Origin: Phoronis australis
Taxonomy: Eukaryota; Phoronida; Phoronidae
Direction of reading: 5' to 3'
Length of the DNA: 64,000 nt
Assembly: GCA_002633005.1 (NCBI GenBank)
Contig: NMRA01000307.1
Span: 396,208 to 460,207 of the forward strand
Position 1 is the first letter of the stretch. Every line of letters begins with the position of its first letter. Below are positions 39,601-50,300 of the stretch, piece by piece. A program made the position numbers and the translations under genes. The notes under the pieces were generated by a model. The model ran no database searches. It was not told the DNA's origin and worked only from the letters and a program-made list of their open reading frames with translations.

Positions 39601-40135
39601 ATGATTCAAGCTGAGTAATTTTAACAAATTCCGTCTTCAAGCAAAACTCATTTTCTTACCAAATAAGGACCAAAATGATTGTATCTCACACGTGACCACA
39701 AAGCACACCAAAATCAAAACATTTGGCGCTTTGCTAGCATGGTTATTTATTAAGTTTACTGTGGAACTGTCAATAAGATAGACTATCGCAGCTTAAATAA
39801 CAAGTGAAACCTCAATAACATTAAGTATTTTTGAGATTTAACTTTATTCCATGAGGATTATTGAAGCTTGATGAATTTAGTGTCGTAACTTATCACTCTG
39901 TCTTGAAAATATTTATTCTAAATTAGAAATGTTTGAATTGCCGGGAATTAAGTGAGGGACACATTATTTCTTCCAAATAATTTTGGGTGTGCAAAATTAG
40001 GTGAGTGTGCAAATTAAGTGAAGACTTATTGTATCTCATTCCTGTTTGTAGCTCACAGCTCATTTAGAACAAATGTTGACGACGGCATTCAAGAAGTTTG
40101 ATACATGGCAGAGTAAGCAGGGTGCCAAGAGATGA
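21639..40135 (+). CDS. GTF2H1: general transcription factor IIH subunit 1 (TFIIH p62)
   Basis: Complete gene. Coding exons: 21639-21786, 22867-23068 (or its copy 24355-24556), 25211-25307, 28112-28168, 28831-28924, 29705-29854, 30586-30665, 32655-32786, 33075-33281, 34348-34438, 36312-36427, 39050-39142 and 40052-40135. Using one exon-2 copy the phases close to 1551 nt, 516 residues; vertebrate p62 is about 548. Seen: N-terminal PH/PTB domain (residues 1 to ~105, starting [17 protein letters not shown] and including LYLMNERLA); BSD1 with [20 protein letters not shown] (~117-150); BSD2 with [17 protein letters not shown] (~190-240); [11 protein letters not shown]; and LSPGGALM before the helical C-terminus. 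p62 is a core TFIIH subunit for transcription initiation and nucleotide excision repair; its PH domain binds activators and XPC. Introns hold several minisatellites, a SINE and a TIR element. Confidence 0.96.
22867..23068 (+). CDS. GTF2H1: GTF2H1 exon 2, copy 1
   Basis: 202-nt exon encoding the second half of the PH domain, from [11 protein letters not shown] through [14 protein letters not shown] to LEEKN. It enters in phase 1 and leaves in phase 2. The length is not a multiple of three, so including both copies in one mRNA would shift the frame. It differs from the copy at 24355-24556 by two synonymous changes (ACT/ACG and CGA/CGC), so either copy alone gives the same protein. Confidence 0.9.
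23333..23333. other. single undetermined base (N)
   Basis: An N within GTATTCGAAAGGNCCTTAGT. Compared with copy 2, about nine bases are missing here, so this is a gap and not just an ambiguous base. Confidence 0.95.
23551..23838. mobile_element. 1.35-kb TIR element family, copy 3, truncated at N
   Basis: Begins GCCGCTATTCGCCCTAAT and matches the first ~290 bp of the elements at 9195 and 25860 (GCGTTTTCAGACTTTGCTAAA, TGCGAAAAATGCC, GATCCGACAG blocks). It stops at the N at 23839, after which the exon-2 duplication restarts. Confidence 0.8.
23839..23839. other. single undetermined base (N) at a sequence junction
   Basis: An N exactly between the truncated TIR element and the start of duplicate copy 2 (CAGTTGTTAGGATGATTAAA). 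It most likely marks an assembly join. Confidence 0.95.
23840..24890 (+). repeat. duplicated segment containing GTF2H1 exon 2, copy 2
   Basis: Second copy of the 1-kb block, beginning immediately after the N at 23839 and ending near CCATCAA at 24890. It contains a complete exon 2 (24355-24556) with intact splice sites. Confidence 0.93.
24355..24556 (+). CDS. GTF2H1: GTF2H1 exon 2, copy 2
   Basis: Identical in encoded protein to 22867-23068, with the same phases and splice sites. It lies next to exon 3 (25211). A mature mRNA should contain only one of the two copies. Confidence 0.9.
25860..27290. mobile_element. 1.35-kb TIR DNA element, copy 2
   Basis: Starts ATACCGTATTCGCCCTAATA and follows the order of the copy at 9195-10544 through AGACCACGAGCCTCGCCGCT, CACGTTCTGCTTTACTGCTT and ACTTCAGGTAATTTGTTGAG to GGGCACTTATTAGAGC. 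The right TIR lacks the last bases seen in copy 1. It lies in GTF2H1 intron 3. No intact ORF. Confidence 0.85.
31268..31505 (+). repeat. 12-14-bp GAGAGTGACAGNG microsatellite-like array
   Basis: About 18 degenerate copies of GAGAGTGACAG followed by AGG or CGC in GTF2H1 intron 7. The open reading frame on the opposite strand (Leu/Ser/Cys/His repeats) is a by-product of the repeat. Confidence 0.9.
31796..31975 (+). mobile_element. tRNA-derived SINE, copy 1
   Basis: The head carries Pol III promoter elements: an A-box-like TGACTCAGTGG and a B-box GATTCGAATCC, spaced as in tRNA genes. The body shares CAAAGGTGTCTC...CTCC and GAACCTGGATATAATG with the element at 54700-54905. The 5' stretch does not fold as a full tRNA cloverleaf, which suggests a SINE and not a tRNA gene. 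It lies in GTF2H1 intron 7. Confidence 0.75.
32030..32240 (+). repeat. ~32-bp tandem repeat, 6 copies
   Basis: Copies of CCAGCCAGACTCATCATTGA followed by TGAGGGCACCCC. It lies in GTF2H1 intron 7, about 400 bp before exon 8. It is open in two frames on opposite strands because of its composition. Confidence 0.9.
32295..32545 (+). repeat. dispersed ~250-bp repeat, copy C
   Basis: Starts ACAGTAGAAGCCAAAAGTAT then TTAGACAAAGTGA, and has TGGTTGAGAATGAATGGGAA and AAATTAGCCGTTATGATGG, paralleling copies at 22-265 and 8798-9065. Confidence 0.6.
34750..34845 (+). repeat. ~22-bp repeat, 4 copies
   Basis: Four copies of TTATGGGATAGAATT, one altered to TTATGGCATAAAATT, in GTF2H1 intron 10. Confidence 0.8.
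34910..35395 (+). repeat. minisatellite, 16-bp unit, ~30 copies
   Basis: About 30 copies of GTTTACACAGTGTGCA with frequent CATAGTGTG and GTGGA variants, in GTF2H1 intron 10. The unit contains ACACAGTGT, a near-palindrome. ORFs within it ([12 protein letters not shown]-type) are artefacts of the repeat. Confidence 0.95.
36538..37165 (+). repeat. minisatellite, 18-bp unit, ~35 copies, open in several frames
   Basis: About 35 copies of GGCTGATGACGGACACAT in GTF2H1 intron 11, starting about 110 bp after exon 11. As 18 is a multiple of three and the unit has few stops, long ORFs appear in two + frames (ADDGHM and WLMTDT repeats, up to 209 codons) and two - frames (VISHVS and SSAMCP repeats, up to 218 codons). 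These share no codon-use signal favouring one frame, and no splice phase links them to exon 11 or 12. Confidence 0.93.
38366..38690 (+). repeat. minisatellite, 29-bp unit, ~11 copies
   Basis: Copies of TGGTGACTTGAGTCCAGATT followed by ATATACCTT in GTF2H1 intron 11. Variation is low among the central copies. Confidence 0.95.
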
Positions 40136-40624
40136 CTCACGGGATGATCCAGCCAATGCACTTAGAATGCAGATGACCAGCGGTGACCTCGCCATACCGT
40201 GATGTACTTGTTGGGGAACCAGGTGACTGGTTCTTGCCAGTGTAATGTCCATGATTGGCTTGTGTCCATTTAGTGGACATTAAGTGATACAGTGATGCTG
40301 TGGTTGACCTATTGGAATTGATTCTGACTTTGACTCAGGATGGAAGTCTGCAGTGGAATTTTTATGTGAGATTTGATACCCGTTTCGTGAAAGCTGTGCT
40401 TATGCTAAGGATTGAAGATCTGTTGCCTAGGCAAGATGCAAGACGCATTTGAAATTTATGTTAGCAACTATTGGTTATTTCAGATTATTCACATTTCAGT
40501 ACGGAGAACTGTATTAAGGTGTGTAACCATTATGGAGTGAGGAATGGATGTGGCTCAGTACCAAAGGTCTATAAGGTTATGTGCTACCTTATAAGTACAT
40601 CTACGCATTTAGCCCACAATCTGC

Positions 40625-40630
40625 AATAAA
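40625..40630 (+). terminator. candidate polyadenylation signal for GTF2H1
   Basis: AATAAA about 490 bp after the GTF2H1 stop codon. A second pair at 42009-42019 (AATAAAATAAA) is further away. Confidence 0.4.
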
Positions 40631-42589
40631 CTATTTAATACCGAATTAAACTTGGAAAACTTAAATGTATTTTCTGAGCTCAAAGTAATAAGTTTGCACT
40701 AACATGATTTCCAGTTTTCTCCTTTCATCTATTTTTATATTCATATTTTGCATTTATTCGTGCAAAAATGTTTCTTGCAGTTAAATTTTATTACAACACA
40801 AAAAATTCTATCATATATTGCCATTTTCCTCCTTGTCATTCCAAGCCCTGATTTCTGAGATATAATGCTTCAATTTTTCTATGGTTGTACATAACCTCAA
40901 ATGCTGTGGCAACATTCCACTGCGTTGGTTGATGTTATGTTGTGTACAATTCTTGGCACAAGTTATCAGGTGTATGATGTCTGTATAGCATTCTTTAACC
41001 TAAACTCACCTGTCTCTCAACTTCACTCTGCTTCATGGCTATATCTAAGCTCACTGAAAAACAACTCGATGGGAAGGGTACGTAGCAATGAGAAGAAATT
41101 GTTGACTATTCTCAAGCCTAGGAATTGTTTGTAATTGGACTAAGGAACAAGTTGAGAGACCAATTTCGTCACAGTTATTGGCCTAAATCAAAACTTGTTT
41201 GAACAAGTGTGAGTTTATCAAACCCCCTTTAAAGCCTAACTTCAACGGAATTTTGTTTGGATGTATTGGGGTAACCAGATAGTCCTATCAAATCCTTCAA
41301 GCAAAAGAAGAAAACAAGAGTTCAATCACGCAAATGTAAGTCTGTCAAATGATAGGTAAAGCTGCCTTTTCGTGCCGTGTCGTGTCACCACGAGCCCAGC
41401 ACAAACAAAAGGCCAAACAGTTGTATTGAATAGGGGTCTGAATAGAACACCATTGTGAGTGGGTGTTATTCCCAGCTGTTTGAATTAAAAGGTGATTCTC
41501 ACTGTGACGTAGACAAAAGCAATCCAATACGCCTAACAATTCTTTTCATTTGACAAGTTGTGGCACTAGTGGGCTCAGGGCGATGCTCTTAACATAGGAA
41601 TCAAATTTACAGGCGTCACCCTTCAAGATAGGCTTTAAGCCACCAGTAAATGCCAGCCAAGATCTTTGTCATTGCATTTGTGCAGAATTAGGACTTTTAT
41701 TAAAAAATAACATGTATGCACACATCCATCGGGAGCACATTCCCCCAATCCATATGTACCTAGGGTTACCCCAACTTATCCAAAATACTAAACGAAAATG
41801 GTGCAGAGGTTGCTGTGGCTGCAAGTGTACCGTTCTGATATCTGTTCAAAATGGCAAATTTGTAAACATTTAATTTTTCAGGATAGAGTGGTGTTTTGTC
41901 TTATTGTTGACATGTACTATTCATGTGTAGTTAGTTCAACTGTATTAGACTTGATACAAATTGATTTTATTTCAATATTGCATACTATACACAAAGAGTC
42001 ACAAGGCAAATAAAATAAAGTTCATATTTTAATATGAAAAGCATACTAACACAACCTACTAATCACCATTGGTACAAAAGAATGGTTTTCAACCAATAAA
42101 TAGTGTCTAATGATAACTGGTAAAATTTGGTTGACGAGTAACTCGTTCTGTAAAAATCATTCTCTAGAAAAATCATTTATGAAGTATTTGATTCAAACAA
42201 CTAAATCTTTTTGGCAAACTTTGCACTACTATAGGAGTGCTAATCCTACACATTTTGCAGGAGTGGATTCAAGATTATGACTAAAGGGGGATCTGAAAAT
42301 GGAAAAGTAGAGGAAGCCTTCATTATTCTTCCATAACAGCACTATGAGGCAGAACAGCTGGCTACAAACACTATATACCTCTGGATACGTACCCAGTTCC
42401 AAAGCAAATATTAAACAGTAACATAAAGGCGAATTGAAATTAACTTGATAGGTGGCGCTAGGGACATATCAGTCTTACATGTACAAATGCATGCATTCTG
42501 GGAGTCGCGCGAGACTAAGCCCACAGATGTCCCCATGTTGAAGATCTACTGTCTACTTTCGATCTAGTCAGATGTTAAATAGGGCGACC

Positions 42590-42595
42590 TTTATT
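42590..42595 (-). terminator. candidate polyadenylation signal for PHRF1
   Basis: Minus-strand AATAAA in GGTAATGAATAAAGGTCG, about 1.8 kb after the PHRF1 stop codon. Another lies at 41696-41701. Only orientation and position support it. Confidence 0.3.
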
Positions 42596-44019
42596 CATTA
42601 CCACCATCTAGTGAATATCGAGTTGCCCATCCTATCAACTACATTTTGGACAATACTAGCTAAATGTAGCAACCACACTCTTCTTCATGATACCTTCATT
42701 ACAAAGTACAAATCAGTCTTTCAGTAGAAACAATGGCTGCCATGAAGTAACACGCAAAAGATTTGACATTAAAGGTTCCATACACTGAGAGTGTAAAAGA
42801 CCCAAAGACAACAAAAATGAAGATGTGACTTTACTTCAGTCAAGGCCTGGATCAACATCCTGGTACTGACAAGCTTCTGTGCTAATGGGTTCAAAAGTAC
42901 TCGGGGCACTGATTAGGTAATAAGACTATTACTATGGGACAACTAAGTAGCGACTTAGACTTGATGCTTTAAGTTTGCCAGGAGGTAACAAACAATAGTC
43001 ATGTAATAAAGTTAACACAGACTTCTTATTTTCAATGGTTCTATTGTAGGTGGAACGGAGCTCACAAGTGTCATTTTTGGCTTAATAAACTGCTTCATTC
43101 CTTTTTATCTTATTCTAAAAGAGGCCACTTGTGACCTGCCAAACCAATGCTCCATGTTACTTTTAAACAATAAAGAAGGAACAAGAGAACTTGAAGCACA
43201 TTTTGGCCGCTTTTACATTCACTTACAAGTCGTACACAACAGTGTTAAATTTTAAGCTTGGCCGACTTTAGTAACTAGTAAATAATTGAAGAGCACATTA
43301 AGTTTGGTTCTGTTGACAAAATGCACAACTATGTACAAAAGGCATGCAGGCAAACCACATTCACACAGGATTAAAGTTGATAAGAGCAAAAGGATTTACA
43401 CAATCTCCTCAATTACAATCGTAATGCACAACAGATGATAAATGGTTTTTGCCTCCACAAGGTATGTACATTTAACAAGAGTTGCATATTGAAATATGAC
43501 CCAAAGGAGGCAACAGCCATGTCCAACCATTGTCATTAGCCACAACAACTATCTTCAGACATTATCAGGCTACCCGAACAACACGGCTCATGAAAACGGC
43601 TCACAGACCTTGAGTCAGCTCACCGACTGACAAACACGGCCCATACTTATGAATAGAACTCGCAAACCTTTAGTCAGTCCACTGATTCACAAACATGGTC
43701 CCACACTCACGAACACAGTTCATGGACATAAACACTCAGCTCACTGATTCACAAACACGGCCCCACACTCGCACAACACAGCTTACACACCCAAAAACCC
43801 AAATCAATGACTCGTGACTAAGAGTCACGTGCATGACTCGACAAAGAGTACGAGATTCATGCATAAACCACGTTTTGGAAGACAGTGTAGGGCTGTGTTG
43901 ATTAGTCTATAACCTGAGTTTAGAGGTTCCTACGCCACATTCATGAGTTCAGGAGCTGTGTTGTTCAGGTAGCCTGATAACTGTTGGTTGCCAATATAGT
44001 ACTGATCACAGAGTTGTTA

Positions 44020-44330
44020 TCTGGTGGAGTAGCGACCTCTGTTACCACGCAGCTGTAGAAGGCCTTTATGTCGCTTAGCTTAGTGGAGTAGCGTCCTCTG
44101 TTAACACTCAGCTGAAGAAGGCCTTTCTGCCACTTAGCCTGGTGGAGTTAGCAGTGACCTCTGTTGCCACTCAGCTGTAGAAGGCCTTTATGCCACTTAG
44201 CTTAGTGGAGTAGCATCCTCTGCTAACACTCAGCTGAAGAAGGCCTTTCTGGCACTTAGCCCGGTGGAGTTAGCAGTGACCTCTGTTGCCACTCAGCTGT
44301 AGAAGGCCTTTATGCCACTTAGCCTTAATC
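44020..44330 (-). repeat. ~60-bp tandem repeat in PHRF1 3' UTR, 5 copies
   Basis: Five copies of a unit with GTGGAGT(T)AGC, CCTCTGTT, ACTCAGCTG(T/A)AGAAGGCC and TTTATGCCACTTAGC. The copies alternate between two types (ATGCC/CTGCC), suggesting a higher-order unit of about 120 bp. It ends about 65 bp downstream of the PHRF1 stop codon and so is probably transcribed. Confidence 0.88.
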
Positions 44331-44394
44331 ATTTCAAGCCTTTGGCTTTCATCAGCAGGTTGCAGCCCGCGAACATTTGATGTCACACAGGTTC

Positions 44395-47300
44395 TCATTT
44401 TTGACTACTTTTCTTGTGAGAAATGTACTTGTTTAACCTCTTGATATGATTGACATAGCCATCAACCAGAGCCTTGATTTTGGCAGGGTTTATATCACCG
44501 CTTTTACTGTGACATATCTGAGAAGAGAGAACAAAAATATTGGATTTTAAAAGTGTTCAAAAACAAAAGAAAAAACGATTTCCATCAAAAGTCTAACCAT
44601 ACTTGACTAAGCCACCATTCCAATTAATACATCAATTATCATACTGATCTCCTTAACAGGAAAAATCGTCTCTTTCAATTTCCTTCCGAAAGGACATAAA
44701 AAATAAACAAGATAACTAGAAACTTGTGCAACAAAGAACAAAATGTCCCACCTTGGGTACAGCTTTCCTCATGATCTCTTTGTATTCCTTCTTATTGATG
44801 ACTTTCTGATTGTAGAATGGCTTTATAGCCATCTTAACTTCGTCTACAACGCGTTCCTGGCGGTTCATCTTCTTAAGCAGCTGTTAATATAAAGGAGAAT
44901 TTACACCAAACTTCCAACATCAAACAACTAGAGTGCATACTGCAATACATAGCCATGGAAGACCGAGTTTCTCAATGCAATTCCTCTAATGAGGACGAAC
45001 GATGAACCAACGCATCAATACAGTCACTGTTCAAAGTGCTGGTCATAAGTAATAAAACATTTCATAGAATGACACCCCAATCAACAATGAATAATGGACT
45101 ACGTGTTCAGAAGATAACACCCAAATCAACAATTAATAATGGCTTATGTGTTCAGAAGATAACAACCAAATCAACAATGAATAATAGCCTATGTGTTCAG
45201 AAGACAAAACCCAAATCAATCACTAGATAAGGGACTGTGTGTTCAGAAAATCTTTTCAATCGCTACTTAAAACATATTTGAATACCTTCCTTTACAAAGA
45301 CTGAGTTTCTTCTTTTTCAAGTATTAACAGCGAACAAATAAAATTATATTTTTCAAAATTCTTGATGATTATAGAATATTTTTTGTGCACAATATCAATA
45401 CCCAGATGTTAGAAATAATATGAAATCATTTTTTCTAAAAATTCTAGATTTATCATGGAGAACACCCCATTTTTCACAAAGTTCAACATGATTTTTGCAT
45501 GAAACTTTTGCAAATTTTGTCTCTTTATAAGCTACAAAAGCTTGTCTGTAATTTTCTTTTTAAACCCTTTAGGCTGTGAACACTGCTGCCAAAAATGAAG
45601 ATATCAATGTTCCTTGAAACACGAAAGTCGTGATTTTTGACACTTTGCCTTTGACTAGCCAAACACTGTGGATCTCTCCACTTAATACCCACCTTTTGCT
45701 TCCTATCAAACTCGACAGCAGATGATGGCAGGTCATCTGCCGCTTCCAACACATCGACCATCTTTGTGAAGTCCTCATCACCCGGTGAGTACGACAGGAA
45801 GTCGTCGTTGTCAAGGGGTGAGCCCATATCCATGTCTATTTCTTGTATGTCTGGTGAAACCATCTTATTGATAGCGGTCTGTGGGATTCTTGGCTTCTCT
45901 GAGGGTACAGAGCTCTGCTGGTAGTTTGGTGGCACTGGTAAGGTATGCATTTGAGGAGGATGGGTTAGACTCGATGTAGATACTGGTAAGAGTTTGGTAT
46001 CGGATGCTACTGGCGCATGTGCAGGTACCTGAGGAGGTCGCATCACAAGTCGAAGAATATCCTGGGGCACTGAAGGTGGGACAAGATGGCGGCTAGGTAA
46101 GGACTGTGGCAGTGAAGGTCGCGCTGGCAAGGGTGATGGACTGGTGAGAGAGAGGGGCACTCGGGGTGGGGGCATCAGTGTAGAGTCAGCAGGCATTGGA
46201 GACCGTGCAGTAGGTGGGGGAGGAAGGCGAGTGTTGATCAAGTTGTGTGGTAGAACTGACATGCGTAACTGAGACGATGATAGCTGATCCATGAGCTGAG
46301 ATGGCATACGTGGATCAGTGTGGATAGACACTGGCACTGAAGGTAAGGATGAAGGGATCAGGTGATCTGGTGTGGTGTAAAGGGGCTGGCTAGGTTGATC
46401 TAGTAGATGTGGTCGGCCTTGTACACCACCAGGAAAGCTGAAGTTGCCTTCACTAATGGAAGTGTGCCCGTGAAGAGATACAGGCGTCTGTAGTCTAACA
46501 GGTGATTCGGACATCTGGGGTGGCAATCCAAGCTTCATACGCGCTTGGATTCCTTGAGCCAAATTGACCTCTGGTGGAACCGTCATAGTGAACATCCCTT
46601 GTGGGGCTCCGTGTAGTCTCATATGCTGTGGTATTGACCCTAACAGCTCATTAGCCTGTGTAAGGCCATGAGGCAGGTGCAAGCCTCCAGGAAGATGCAC
46701 TTGCGGATTACCCAGAATGCTGGATTGATTACCCAGAATACCTGGCTGATTACCCAAAATACCAGGTTGACTTCCCATAATTCCATGCTGATTTCCCATG
46801 ATGCCCGTTTGACTTCCCATGATGCCTGGTTGATTTCCCATGATGCCAGGTTGATTTCCCATGATACCGGGTTGATTTCCCATGATGCCGGGTTGATTTC
46901 CCATGATGCCGTGTTGATTTCCCATGATGCCTGCTTGGTTCCCCATTATGGTTGGCTGGCCTCCTACAATGCCCTGTTGACTGCCAATTAATCCAGGTCG
47001 CATGCCTGGTGGGAGATGCTGCCAACCTGGAGGGAAGCTTAAACGAGGAAGGCTACCCATTAACAATGGGTTTACCAACATGTGCCTATGACCTAAAAGT
47101 GACATAGCAGCAAGGTCAGGGGTCATGTGAGGACCAATCAGATTCTGTTCCTCAAGCAAGCTAGCAGTATCAAATAATTGATTAAGGTGAGACGGCTCTG
47201 ACAATAACTTGTCAGGTACTGGGCTGTCCGAGTCCGTAGGGTTAAATGGGTCATACTCACTGGATTGTTGTTCACTTTGAACAGGCATTGCCTCGACCAG

Positions 47301-50300
47301 TGTTGCAGAATTTTGTTTTACACTGGAGTGTTGATCACTCTCATTCTTTTTATCATTTCTCACACTCAAGTCATTAGGTGCCAGGTTTGAGTCTGAGGAT
47401 TGCACAATGTTGTCGTCAAATCGAGATTTGCGGCTACCATGAGATCTACCCTTATCGCTGTTCTTGCGATCTCTGTCCGAACTTTTCTCCCTTTCAGTCC
47501 CACCAGCTCTACAACTTGCACTACCACCCTGCCCCGAATTACTCTTAGAATGTCCATCCTTCCTACTAGAATCATCAGTCTTGCACTTATCTGAATGATG
47601 AGAGTCATGGTCCCTTAACGAACGGCTGTCCCTGTGATGTCTGGCTACATAAGCACCATCAGATCTCCCATTACGACTATTGTCACGTGAGCTAGACAAA
47701 TCCCGCTTACTCCTGTCCTCTCGAGAACTTCTGGACTCCTGCCTATTTCCATCACTGTCTGTTGATGCATTGTTGGAAATATTTCCTGGCCGGATTATTG
47801 AATTACCGTCATTATTTAACTTTTGTCCACTCACTTTCTCCAACCAGGCATCTCGAGAGTTATCTTTTATCATCGTATCACTGTCAGTTTCACTTCTGTC
47901 GCCCAGTTTTCTCTTATCCCCTGAGTTCTGATTGTGTTGATGTTTCGTGACAACATCTGATGTATCAAAAGCAGCTACTGAATTCTGTGACGAGTTTAGT
48001 GTTGTGTTTGACTGCATTACATCTTTACCAACACGTGTTGTCGCTTTGCTAAAGCTACCAGTTTTTCCCACCTTGGGGTAACTTTCTGCAAGAGCGGGAG
48101 TGTCCAATTTTGATAATACACTACACGGTTTTTTACTTAGTGGCTCTTCGTCCACAACAAGCTCCTGCTTTTTGTGCCGCTTCAACTTGGGGATGCGAGG
48201 CAACTCAGAAATAGGCACTTTGGGGATAAATAGTTCCAAAGTGTCGTCTTTATCATCAGGCTCTGACTCACATTCAGACATGTCTTTATCCGACGATTTT
48301 TCTTTGGCGTCGTCTAGATCAATGGAAGAGGTTGTATTCTGCGACAACAATGACTTGTTCAAAGTAGTACTAACAGTCTGTGACTCCAGACTTTCAGACA
48401 AAATATTGTCATGTTTAATCTCCAGTCCAATCATGTCTGAGTCATAGCTAGTTATCTCACAGGTGACAGTAGGCATATTATCATCACCATGGAGTTGAAA
48501 GAGGGTTTCTTCCGTGACCATGACCACCGACGTGCCACAATCCTCATCTTTCTCCACATTCATAACACCTAAGACCTTATCGGAGATTTCAGGAGTATTA
48601 TCCTCTGCCGTGACACAATCACTATTCAATACTATTTCTGAATTTTCTTCCTCTGTAGATTTCAGATTTGCAGTTTGTTCTTTGCCAACTAATGTTTCAC
48701 AACCCTCTGTGGGTAACACAAACGTATTGTCCAATTCATTGTCCACGAGACTTGTTGATGTTTTAATGGTTGCATTGGTGTCATTGGTCAAATGTCGTAA
48801 ATCTGAGCTGGAATTTGAATTGCCTGTACTAGTGCGTGAAGTCGATGTCTGTGACTTCCTGCCACATCTTAGCATAAGCGAACCTAGAAATAGATAACCA
48901 AAAACATTATATCACACTAGCAATTTTATAACAATATTACAGCCCGACAGAAGATGGTTTACAATTTGAAATTAAAGCTGCCATGTCCTTGCCTTCTGGC
49001 ATTTTTTATTTTGATTCAGATCAGTCACCGAAATAAATTTGGGCTCAAATTGTTCCTCAGGTGAGAAGTGATTTCTGTGCACAAGAACAACTCATTGTGT
49101 TGAGGCCATCCTCTGGGCAAAAATGAGCCACAGGGTCAAGGTCACCAATGGATCTTGGTCTCCAGCAATAACTTACTGTCAAGCATTTCCCACATCTAGA
49201 AATCTTTTCAACAAGATAAGTGGTGTAAATCAAAAGTTGACAAAAGTTGGTTAAGAGCAGCTTTAATAACACAATGCATTATCAAAACTCAAATTAAGTT
49301 ACTTTAAAACTCGTCCTTAATTCTTCACCTTTGCCTGATCTTGGTTTCAATGACCTATTCTTCAAATTGGATTCACCGGATGTTTAACACAATTTAACCT
49401 CATTATCATGCGAAATCTGTACAGCAGTTCATTATGACAAGGATAGACTTATACATACATTCCATAAAATTGGGACATGGTAGTTCCTACGTTATATCAC
49501 TCTTAGCTGACCAATCATTATGAAATTCAAATGCAGTGCTGCACAAGATATTGAAATGTCCTTTACATCATCTAACAAGTTTTTTCAAAACGCGCAAACT
49601 CCTATGAACAAGGAATTCTCACCATCCCTGTGTATTGTGACATCTTTACTGTCGGAGTGAAGCAAGGACTGACCCTGCATGATGTTGTCCAGGAAACTGT
49701 CTGAGGCCGTAGAACAGCTGCAAACACAACAAATCTCATTCAATGTCAACAGCAACCAAGTCGACAATCAACCAATCAGATCTCAGGAATTCTCTTAATA
49801 GGATATTCAGCTTCAATATTCAAACTGTATTCACAGTAATTTGACAGGGCATGATGTCAGAAGCCCGAAATTCACTAGGTGACAATACAGAAGCAGCAGT
49901 CCAGGCTGTATAAAAACAATGACTCAAGCAGCAACATGACACCCTTGTTCTTATGCATGTAAACACCTTTCAATTCTCAATCTACTCAAACAAGAAAACT
50001 GTTCCATCATCATCACCATCCTATACAAAGAAACATCTTGACAGCTGTATCAGCTCACATGTGTATGCATCTTGACAGGACAACCAAATTCCCAAAAACA
50101 TGGCTATCTAATTTAAAACCATACAGTTATATTAGCTAATACGTGCGTGCATCTTTTTGTGCGCAGTAGGGGCTACTCTGGTGTCATTTCCATACTGCGG
50201 GCATCCAAGTGCACACATTATGTCGTTTAGAACTACCTCAGGTTGGTAATCCATGTGACAGCCTAGATACCTTTAGGGAGTCCTTGTTCTTACCTCATAT

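Larger units (their letters stand above)
40136..44394. other. GTF2H1 / PHRF1 convergent 3' flanks
   Basis: A 4.3-kb interval between two convergent stop codons. No coding exon was recognised. Plus-strand AATAAA occurs at 40625-40630 and 42009-42019. Minus-strand AATAAA occurs at 42590-42595 and 41696-41701. The PHRF1 3' UTR probably includes the 60-bp repeats next to its stop codon. Short degenerate repeats of CACGGCTCA/CACTGATTCACAAACACGG occur around 43570-43800. Confidence 0.55.

Noticed and set aside
46668-48897. Plus-strand ORFs opposite the PHRF1 large exon
   Set aside because: Shadows of the real minus-strand coding sequence, which has splice-phase continuity and recognisable motifs.
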